NCBI GenBank assembly: GCA_015039365.1
Contig: WION01000218.1
Span: 26,194 to 90,193 of the forward strand
DNA from: Amanita rubescens
Taxonomy: Eukaryota; Basidiomycota; Agaricomycetes; Agaricales; Amanitaceae
DNA: 64,000 nt
Reading direction: 5' to 3'
Shown: positions 46,466 to 55,446 of the stretch, piece after piece
Position numbering within the stretch: the stretch's first letter is position 1
Layout: every line of letters starts with the position of its first letter
Notes under the pieces: model-generated
Databases searched by the model: none
Told to the model about the DNA's origin: nothing
Seen by the model: the letters and a program-made list of their open reading frames with translations, nothing else
Translations under genes and position numbers: made by a program

Positions 46466-46706
46466 GTAGAATCTGAATCTGAATCTATGCATAGGAGGTG
46501 AGTCGGCGTATGGAAATATAGAGTACACAAGTCGGAGCGCCGATGAGTCGAGAATGTCTGAAAACATGATAAAAAGATGAAAAGAATTCCCGGCACTCGA
46601 GTCATGCACATAAAGAACCGTTAATGCCAATTCGTATCCCCCCGTGAGTTACACCCTCTCAGGAGCAACTGATACGACCCTTCCGAAGGTCAGTAGCATT
46701 GATCCA

Positions 46707-48711
46707 CTACGCCTGTGGCGCCTGAACGCGATGTTTTTCGATTAAGCGGATGGTTTCTTCCAAAGTATAGTCTTTGTCACCGAGACGTGAGGTGGGGATG
46801 CATTCGCAAAATGTGCGAATATCATTGTGGACTTGTGCAATCTCTGGTGACTGGGCATAATCCTCAAGGGCAGATACGACGCTTTCTTCGGATATATCGA
46901 TCGCTGACAGTCGATGCATCACAATTGTGAGGTCCACGATATATGCCATGACGCATGCTATGTTGCGAAAGCTACCAATATGTTTTAGCATTCTAGCACC
47001 GACTCTAAAACAAGGGACGTACGTGTTTTGGTAAACATCAAAAATCCACTTGGCAAACAGGACTGCTGTCCCGATGGACAAAATAACAATGCCTGCAGGG
47101 GTTGATGCGGCACCAGCAATGGCGGCCACCGTTACCATCGTCAGGCCATCGCTAGGGCTGAACAACGAAGTGAGAACAGGGAACAAAATCCTTGAATCTA
47201 TACATACGTCTTGGTATTCGGATTTGCAACCAAATCATCGACAAGTACCAACATCTTCGCCTTGAAATCGTTGCCCACCAGGTACTGCAAGAGGTAAGGA
47301 TTAGTATTACAAAAGCGCGTCTGATGAAAGGAATGTACAGCATTTGAGTCGTGGATATTCCAAACGGAAACGATATCGCGATGGATCACGTCGAGGCATT
47401 GCTGAAGTTTCTTTTGTCTGAAGTCCGTGCTTGAGAGTAGCCCGTTCCAGTATCCTGCGCAGATAAGAAATTGAACAGAACAACAGGACGTGTATGTACG
47501 CACTTTTCCGACCAATGCTATCAGAGAAGGCTTAAGTACACGCGCACAGGCATTCAGTGCAAATGCTCACTCAATAGACGCCTCAATTTTCAGGTCGTTA
47601 TCTGCTCTTTGAGCGAGGGAGAAGTTGAGAGAAGAGGGCTCTGTGTGCCAAGGAACGCCCGTTTGCTTTTGTATTTCCTTATCGGTAGCTTGTATCAATT
47701 CTCTGATAGTATCTTTGTATCTCTGGCCACCTGAAAAGGGGTAAAGGGAAGCGTTAACTTTGCAATCGACTCCGAAGAGCGGTGCTACCCACTAGACACC
47801 CGCATTATAGGAACTTCCCCGATTGCTTTTGTCAAGGGGTCAACGCACAACTCTTTGAAAGTCCTCTTGGCTTTCTCCTCGCCGTCAAGCCAAAGCTGCT
47901 CTGTGCTTCCGCCTCTGAAAGCAGATTTCCGAATTTCCGACGTAACAAGTATATCGTACTTTGTGAATACAACAATATGAGGCACTGTGTTTGTCGCTTG
48001 TTAGGGGAGCTTGGATGGCAGAGAATGGTGAGACTTACCGCCGCGTCCACGCACCAGATTGACTATGTCCTCCACTCCTCTTTCTGCGACGCGATCGCCA
48101 GCGACAGGCACTGAGATACAAATCCTGAAAGTATGCTGTCTCGAATTGGAACATAATGGTCGGTGCCCAGTGACTCACCAGATGGCATGAAGTTTGTCTT
48201 TGAGTTCCGTCATTTGCTCACGTCCTTCGATGAAACGCTTCACCGTGTCGAACTTGGCAACCTCGCCAGGCTCGAAGCCTTCGGAGTCGTGTAAAATAAT
48301 CTTGTCGTTATTAGGATGACGAAATTCAGCGTCGATGTTTGCTTTTCCTGGGCCATCGTGAGAGACTTGCTGAAGGGCGATCAGCATCGGGGTCCTTCAA
48401 TGATAATGCAAGCGCTTACAGCAAAACCTTCCCCGACACCAAAGACTTTGTTGATCATCGATGACTTTCCACATCCCGTCTATAGAAAGTCGGAGATCGA
48501 TTAATTATATCTTACATCTCGCTAAGAAACGACAATATTCGATACCTTTCCCACCACTAATATGCGGAATCTATGAGCCAGATAGCTGCCGTCAGCGCTG
48601 GAGAAACAGTTGAGGTATAAGCGGTGCGCACTGAGAACACTCAGCCGTGATGTCTGCTACAGTGGAGCGTAGAGGAGTATCATCGACAGTTGTTCCGTTG
48701 TTAGGGTCCAT
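46707..48711 (-). CDS. G-domain (small GTPase-like) protein with C-terminal hydrophobic helix, copy A
   Basis: ATG at 48711 (MDPNNGTTVDDTPLRSTVAD), first intron from 48631, then HYLAHRFRILVVGK joined across GTATCG...CTATAG to TGCGKSSMINKVFGV: together GKTGCGKSS, the P-loop (G1). Then QVSHDGPGKANIDAEF, IILHDSEGFEPGE (G3 D-x-x-G-like), LKDKLHAIW spliced to ICISVPVAGDRVAE, and PHIVVFTKYDILV (G4 TKxD). The C-terminal exon (47186-46707) has a hydrophobic stretch AGIVILSIGTAVLFAKWIF, then helices with RNIACVMAYIVDLTIVMHRL. The length and motif order fit the fungal G-domain family that resembles AIG1/IRG-type GTPases. Function unknown; membrane association is inferred from the hydrophobic segment. 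Lies in segmental duplication copy A. Confidence 0.8.
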
Positions 48712-49538
48712 AGTGAAAGAGCCGTCTAGTTTGGAAGTGCTGGTGCTTGAATTTGAATGAGTAGCTGGTAATGGATCTGTGAAACGAGCTCCGTAGGAAC
48801 AGAAGTACCTTAGTAAGTTGATTGATTCTCCCTTGCCATGAACCGAATAGAAGTTCGCGGATTTGGGTCGTGGGTATCACTGACATCATGGAGGGCGTTC
48901 TTTTCCACGTCAACTTGTGGAACGTGACTATGGCAAGTCCCAATTAGTAGTCCTCAGGCACCTACTTCCATTTTTCTAAAAATCTTTATGTTTCCCTGTC
49001 ACAAAGGCGTCTATCGATTGACCCAGGGAAATACTTCACAGCCTTGATCTTCTACGATTGGAAAAGAGCTTATCACCACGATGCAGGGATTATATAAGCT
49101 GACTACTACACCTAATGGCTCAGTCAATGTAGCAGCGGACCGACTTTGTAGACAATTTGAAATAAGCTGAAAAGATCTTCAAAATAACCGAGGCGAGGAT
49201 GGAAAAGAATGAACGGGTCGAAAAGGCGGCGGGCAACGTGAGAGAGAGAGTGGATGTGCGACCTTGGCTGCACGATCAATGACGGCATTGACGTGGGTCC
49301 AGTGTCCTCGCCGTTGGACAAGGTCGAGCAGCCAGCGGCGAAGATAGGCAGTAGATAGGCCCAGAGATGTGGGTTGGCTAATATTTTTAGATGAAGTTAT
49401 GATCGATCACGATCGATGATCGGAGAAGATTGTGCCTTGGGGATGCGCTGTGGGAATACGATGACGTAAGTGCATTCTTTACCGTTCACTGAATCCTTAT
49501 CGGAAGAGGTCGTTTGCGACTCCCCACACGAGCACATC
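48712..49538. other. Divergent intergenic region between two G-domain genes
   Basis: About 830 bp separating the minus-strand gene (start 48711) from the plus-strand gene (start 49539), so it probably holds both promoters. A palindromic GATCGATCACGATCGATGATC cluster lies at about 49400-49421. No ORF with recognisable motifs. Confidence 0.45.
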
Positions 49539-50627
49539 ATGCCGCCGCAGAAACTTGCAACCGCTAATCTTGTAGGGACTATGCGTGATTCTCACAGATT
49601 TCTTCTCTAATACTCGAGCAGGCTATTGAGCGCTTTCGAATCTTAGTCATCGGCAACGCCAACGCCGGGAAGACAACCATTCTGAAGAAGGTGTGCCATG
49701 CCCAGGGTCGTGAACCGGTTTGTTTCAATAGAGATGGTGAACCGGTGTGTCACCTGCTTTTCTGAATGTCGCCCTTAGTATTCATTCGCCCTCGTTTAGA
49801 TTGCTGCAGAATTGAAGCCAGATGCCTCGGTATGTTTCGGGTGCAACTGTATCCTTCTTTAATGGCAAATTAATGCAATTTCGCAGCGCGGAGAACATGA
49901 TATAGAAGACAGTTTTCAATATCCGACAGCTCACGGCTTCATTTTTCACGATTCCCGTGGGTTCGAGGCAGGTGCTACTGGCGAACTGGATAATGTTACA
50001 GATTTCATAAAGAAACGAGCTGAGAGAGAGGAATTAAAGGATCGGCTTCATGCAATTTGGTGCGCTAAGACCTGCAACATATTGTAATTTTCTGATTTTT
50101 TGTCTGCCGCTCAGGTATTGCATTCCGACCAGCAACGACAGACCGATGACAGAAGCGGGGAAGAAATTATTTGAGATTGACACCGGAAATGGTCGGCAAA
50201 CGTCTACATCACCTACTGAATGCATTGCTTATTCTAAATACAAGTTCCTGTCATTGCGATCTTCACGAAAATGGATGGTCTTGAAGAAAGGGCTTATAAC
50301 CGGCTAGCAATGGACGGCATTTTCGACGAAGAGAAGGCCACGGCTGAGGCAAAAGCTACATTCGAACGCAACTATCTGGAGCCACTTGAAGCGGTAAAGC
50401 ACAAGCCGCACCATACCATAAAACTCCGCGGTATGCTGCTCACATCGACGGTAACAGTGACCAGCTCAACCATTCTCCACCCAGACATGCACAAGGAAGA
50501 CACTACCTGCGACGAGCTGATCATGAGAACATCACAGGCCCTCAACGGCAAAACTCTAAAGTTGTTCTGTCTCTCAATCCTTCGGAATGATATGGAATCT
50601 CGTATCAAAGATGTTATCAACAAGTGA
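49539..50627 (+). CDS. G-domain (small GTPase-like) protein, shorter divergent paralogue
   Basis: Exon 1 49539-49571 (MPPQKLATANL), intron GTAGGG...GAGCAG, then AIERFRILVIGNANAGKTTILKKVC with P-loop GNANAGKTT. Two short exons follow, then GFIFHDSRGFEAGATGELD (G3) and LKDRLHAIW joined over GTGCGC...CTCAG to YCIPTSNDRPMTEAGKKLF. The intron GTCGGC...ACAAG leads to VPVIAIFTKMDGLEERAYNRL (G4 TKMD). The last part has FERNYLEPLEAVKH, MHKEDTTCDELIMRTSQAL and KLFCLSILRNDMESRIKDVI, a well-conserved C-terminal block of this family, ending TGA 50625-50627. A splice from GTGAGA here to a short exon ending at 50736 is possible but would overlap the next gene's start. No hydrophobic C-terminus, unlike copy A. 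Confidence 0.72.
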
Positions 50628-50716
50628 GATTGCTTCTTCCTCCCAGATAACCAGTAGCTCGATGCGATACTACAGGATAATTATACCAAAGGCGGAAGGT
50701 GAGGATAACGTCAACT

Positions 50717-53700
50717 ATGTCACCTTCTATCGGTAATCATCGCCCTCCCTTAGAGGCTCGCAAATCAGGCTCGTTTTCGCATGAACAAGCAAAATCGTTG
50801 TTCTGCGACGTGATGTATTGCTTTCCGCACATGCTGGTACGCATGCACTCTCGTTATACTTAATTATTCACCCGCGCTTACAATGCCGCAGCCCGTACGT
50901 AATAGTTGTACTATAGTGCCTTGCTAATCCTCCTTGGTAGAGTGTGAGCGTCCTTACATAAGTTGACGAGCTATTAATCACGCAATTACCTTACGTCACT
51001 CTTAGTTTGTAAGCACCTCATTGCTATGATTGTCATTGTTTGCCCTACTCATCATAATACTAAACCTCAAACATAACATAAACTTCAGGACGTAGGTCTC
51101 TACATTCCTGAGGGTATCGTCACTGATATCCTCGCTCGCTCCTCCCCTCCACAGAATGTATGTAACTGGTTATTTGGGAGGAAACTAGCTTGCTCTTATC
51201 AACTTTTCCTCATCTTCACAGCTAGTGCGTTCTTTAAGGTTTACTTTGATGGCACTTATGGAAATATTCCTTATTGGTTGCCCACAGATTGTGAGTGCCA
51301 ATGTTCCAGTTTTACTGTACTTTGCTGATAGTAGTGTGGACTGATGGCAGCAGGTGGGGTCTTGATTGTTTTAAGTTGAGTGGTGAATGTCTTACTGGAT
51401 ATATTGCAAACTACTAGGATGTGAGTCTCTCTGAGAATTGTGGTTTGTGGCTGTAGTGATGAACTACTTGATGTCTACAGATGGTGAGTTATTTGTGATG
51501 CTGTCACACTCATGCCTGATCATATCACTTGACAATCAGGATGTGGGTGTCTACTACATCACCAAAATCAACCATGCAGGCTAATGTTACAACTGGCAAA
51601 CCTTATTTGAACTATACAGAATGTGAGTGTGCTTGTTTGATACACCAGGGACAGATGATCTTATGCAAGTGCTATACTATCACCACCAGAATGTGAACTT
51701 TATTTGGACCTTTAACTGCATAGTACTAACATCATCTACTCACAATCATTTCTGGATTGGTGTATATCAGGCTGTGAGTTGGGATGTTCCTCAACCCAAT
51801 CACAGTGGTATACTGATGGCCTCATAATGACATTGAACAGGTTGATGTAAGTTTCCACTGCTCTCACACCTGCCAACTGAGTGACAAATGCTGTATTTGA
51901 ATTTTGAAGGCTGTATGTATCCTACAACAACAATTTTAAACTTAACTAATAGTAGATACTCTGTCTGATTCACAGATGGTATGTGCCATCTGCTCTTCAT
52001 GACCACTTATTGATCATTGCATTGGTCAATACTTGGCATTGCAGAGAGTAAGTTCATTCCATCACCACAGCATTGTGACCAATCTAACTGATTGATATGA
52101 TGTGGTGTAGGAGGTATGTGATTAGTTTGTCCCAAATTTCTGAATGACATTGACACAAAGCCAATGTGGTGGATATCAGAGCATAAATATGACTGTGAGT
52201 TTATTTGATTACTAGACATTAGTGGATTGTGTTTGTAACTCACATGTCTACTTTGCACTACTGGTGTGCCACTCTTTACAGAAAGTGAGTTTCTGACTTT
52301 TCCATATTAGCCCATCACAGCTCACATCTGCTCTTCACAGGATGTGAGTTTCTGGCTTTTCTGTTGTGATCAGCCCCTCACAGCTCACCTCTGCTCTTCA
52401 CAGGATGTGAGTTTCTGACTTTTCTGTTGTGATCAGCCCCTCACAGCTCACCTCTGCTCTTCACAGGAAGTGAGTTTCTGACTTTTCTGTTGTGATCAGC
52501 CCCTCACAGCTCACCTCTGCTCTTCACAGTTTGTGAGTTTGTGACTTTTCTGTTGTGATCAGCCCCTCACAGCTCACCTCTGCTCTTCACAGCAAGTGAG
52601 TTTCTGACTTTTCTGTTGTGATCAGCCCCTCACAGCTCACCTCTGCTCTTCACAGCAAGTGAGTTTCTGACTTTTCTGTTGTGATCAGCCCCTCACAGCT
52701 CACCTCTGCTCTTCACAGCTTGTGAGTTTCTGACTTTTCTGTTGTGATCAGCCCCTCACAGCTCACCTCTGCTCTTCACAGTTTGTGAGTTTCTGACTTT
52801 TCTGTTGTGATCAGCCCCTCACAGCTCACCTCTGCTCTTCACAGCAAGTGAGTTTCTGACTTTTCTGTTGTGATCAGCCCCTCACAGCTCACCTCTGCTC
52901 TTCACAGGGAGTGAGTTTCTGACTTTTCTGTTGTGATCAGCCCCTCACAGCTCACCTCTGCTCTTCACAGCTTGTGAGTTTCTGACTTTTCTGTTGTGAT
53001 CAGCCCCTCACAGCTCACCTCTGCTCTTCACAGCTTGTGAGTTTCTGACTTTTCTGTTGTGATCAGCCCCTCACAGCTCACCTCTGCTCTTCACAGGGAG
53101 TGAGTTTCTGACTTTTCTGTTGTGATCAGCCCCTCACAGCTCACCTCTGCTCTTCACAGGGAGTGAGTTTCTGACTTTTCTGTTGTGATCAGCCCCTCAC
53201 AGCTCACCTCTGCTCTTCACAGGGAGTGAGTTTCTGACTTTTCTGTTGTGATCAGCCCCTCACAGCTCACCTCTGCTCTTCACAGTTTGTGAGTTTCTGA
53301 CTTTTCTGTTGTGATCAGCCCCTCACAGCTCACCTCTGCTCTTCACAGCTTGTGAGTTTCTGACTTTTCTGTTGTGATCAGCCCCTCACAGCTCACCTCT
53401 ACTCTTCACAGCAAGTGAGTTTCTGACTTTTCTGTTGTGATCAGCCCCTCACAGCTCACCTCTGCTCTTCACAGGGAGTGAGTTTCTGACTTTTCTGTTG
53501 TGATCAGCCCCTCACAGCTCACCTCTGCTCTTCACAGCAAGTGAGTTTCTGACTTTTCTGTTGTGATCAGCCCCTCACAGCTCACCTCTGCTCTTCACAG
53601 GTTGTGAGTTTCTGACTTTTCTGTTGTGATCAGCCCCTCACAGCTCACCTCTGCTCTTCACAGGTTGTGAGTTTCTGACTTTTCTGTTGTGATCAGCCCC

Positions 53701-55039
53701 TCACAGCTCACCTCTGCTCTTCACAGCAAGTGAGTTTCTGACTTTTCTGTTGTGATCAGCCCCTCACAGCTCACCTCTGCTCTTCACAGGTTGTGAGTTT
53801 CTGACTTTTCTGTTGTGATCAGCCCCTCACAGCTCACCTCTGCTCTTCACAGGTTGTGAGTTTCTGACTTTTCTGTTGTGATCAGCCCCTCACAGCTCAC
53901 CTCTGCTCTTCACAGCGAGTGAGTTTCTGACTTTTCTGTTGTGATCAGCCCCTCACAGCTCACCTCTGCTCTTCACAGCGAGTGAGTTTCTGACTTTTCT
54001 GTTGTGATCAGCCCCTCACAGCTCACCTCTGCTCTTCACAGTTTGTGAGTTTCTGACTTTTCTGTTGTGATCAGCCCCTCACAGCTCACCTCCGCTCTTC
54101 ACAGTTTGTGAGTTTCTGACTTTTCTGTTGTGATCAGCCCCTCACAGCTCACCTCCGCTCTTCACAGTTTGTGAGTTTCTGACTTTTCTGTTGTGATCAG
54201 CCCCTCACAGCTCACCTCTGCTCTTCACAGGAAGTGAGTTTCTGACTTTTCTGTTGTGATCAGCCCCTCACAGCTCACCTCTGCTCTTCACAGCACGTGA
54301 GTTTCTGACTTTTCTGTTGTGATCAGCCCCTCACAGCTCACCTCTGCTCTTCACAGCTTGTGAGTTTCTGACTTTTCTGTTGTGATCAGCCCCTCACAGC
54401 TCACCTCTGCTCTTCACAGGATGTGAGTTTCCAAACTTGGGACCCCACAAAATCAATATTTGATTGCTTTTCAAACCTTGCATCCTTTTTTTGAAATGCA
54501 TTTGTAGAATGTACGTACATGCTATTATGTTTTGTGGTTTCTGCTCTTTCACACCTTCCTGTCTCCCACTGCTCCCCAATATTTGTCACTAATTGATTTC
54601 ATGTGGTTTTATAGGACCTTCACTTGCAGCAGTGCTTCAAACTTGTCTTGCAATTTATGCCAGAGTCACAGGTGTGGTACAGGCTTTGTTAAAATCTGTT
54701 GTTGCCTTATCATCAATATTATCATCATTCTATCACTTCTCAGGCTTCTCATCAAGCTATCTGGATTGGCATTTGTGTGTTTTTACATTCTCTGCCACTG
54801 CCATTAATGCCTCAGCCTGTTTCATAGTGGCTGAGGCCATTGCAGATATCTGCTTGTTCACCTCTCTCTCAATATCCCATGAGGACTTCAGGAAGGCTGT
54901 GGACTTCTGTCTAAATGCAGTGTCATATCCGAAACTGAAGTCTGCTGTGGAGCAACAGTCTTCTATCACTGACACCAATGTAGTCTTGGACATCCTGAAG
55001 GAGAATAGGGACAATTACAAGTTGTTGGTACTGCAGTGA
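50717..55039 (+). CDS. Gene split into single-codon exons (about 57 introns), function unknown
   Basis: Exon 1 (50717-50836, 40 codons) encodes MSPSIGNHRPPLEARKSGSF and then EQAKSLFCDVMYCFPHML. A 55-nt intron (GTACGC...CCGCAG) follows, then exons of exactly one codon starting at 50892, 50941, 51006, 51089, 51155, 51222, 51288, 51351, 51418, 51481, 51540, 51620, 51690, 51771, then 51841 (6 nt), 51910, 51976, 52045, 52111, 52180 (15 nt), 52282, 52341, then 33 more at 63-bp spacing from 52404 to 54420, and 54508. Every gap starts GT and ends AG; most donors are GTGAGT, GTAAGT or GTATGT. All internal exons are multiples of 3 and none is a stop. Introns of the first part are 46-87 nt and unrelated in sequence; several carry branch motifs (TACTAAC near 51723). 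Terminal exon is ambiguous: 54615-54692 (stop TAA), or acceptor at 54682 into a 119-codon frame ending TGA 55037-55039 with hydrophobic segments (NASACFIVAEAIADICLFTS). The product resembles nothing I know. Confidence 0.72.
52285..54422 (+). repeat. 63-bp tandem array of near-identical introns plus one codon each
   Basis: 33 perfect-period units from 52344: a 60-nt segment beginning GTGAGTTTCTGACTTTTC and ending CTCTGCTCTTCACAG, then a variable trinucleotide. A shorter 56-nt relative precedes (52285-52340) and an 85-nt divergent one sharing GTGAGTTTC follows (54423). Variation in the 60 nt is confined to a handful of bases (about 52355, 52539, 53400 and a shared C at 54093/54156), while the trinucleotides differ. 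Retention of any unit meets an in-frame TGA four codons in. Confidence 0.97.
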
Positions 55040-55104
55040 AGCAGGGTTGACTCCATGTATAATGTATAAATGCATATTATCATAGGTCACAATGATCCCG
55101 GGCC

Positions 55105-55320
55105 CCCTTAGTAGCATGAAATCATTTTCGAATCTCTCAAATCTCGATTGACTCATCGAATCACAGCCCCCAACAGGTCGCTCATTGCTCTATCTTCAAA
55201 CAATGCCATACAGCCTATACAGGTTACTATGAGTCTACATGCCGCAGCTTTTGCCCCGGGACGAAACTCATCTGAAGCGAAGGAAGCGAAATCTACTAGT
55301 AAAGCTTAGCAACTTGTGTT
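55105..55320 (+). pseudogene. Degenerate relic of the F-box gene 3' region
   Basis: Aligns by eye with 37411-37590 of the F-box gene (GCATGAAA-GATTTTC, CTCGATTGACTC-TCGAATCAC, TATGAGTCTAC, GAAGCGAAG), with substitutions and gaps that break the frame. It continues into a degraded version of the F-box 3' flank before Hsp70-like copy 8. Confidence 0.65.
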
Positions 55321-55446
55321 GTTATGTGAACCGGTGTCCCTGGCAACTTCTTTGTTTATCAAGTATCACGCCAATTCCACTTTGTTATGCCTGAGTTAAG
55401 CACTTCTCATTCTAGATGCATATTTCCATCGTGCAACTCTAGGTAT

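Larger units (their letters stand above)
38052..48540. repeat. Segmental duplication, copy A (contains transposon insertion)
   Basis: Begins near ACACGG/ACGTTACGTCACCGGTC and matches 58638-64000 through the nuclease-kinase gene, the decayed fragment, R1, the F-box 3' relic, the Hsp70 relic and the G-domain gene. Copy A differs mainly by the 5.0-kb insertion 41153-46173. The true right end lies beyond the point where copy B leaves the window. Confidence 0.92.

Noticed and set aside
50632..50736. Extra last exon of the G-domain gene (splice from 50624 to about 50676, stop at 50736)
   Set aside because: The frame is open and possible, but it overlaps the ATG and first codons of the microexon gene, and the family's conserved C-terminal block already ends before 50627.
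52285..54422. CRISPR-like array or plain minisatellite
   Set aside because: The variable spacer is only 3 nt, the repeat carries canonical 5' and 3' splice signals, and unrelated introns with the same 3-nt spacing precede it. The host is a fungus.
54757..55014. Minus-strand ORF opposite the long terminal frame
   Set aside because: Mirror of the plus-strand frame. The splice signals in this region are all on the plus strand.
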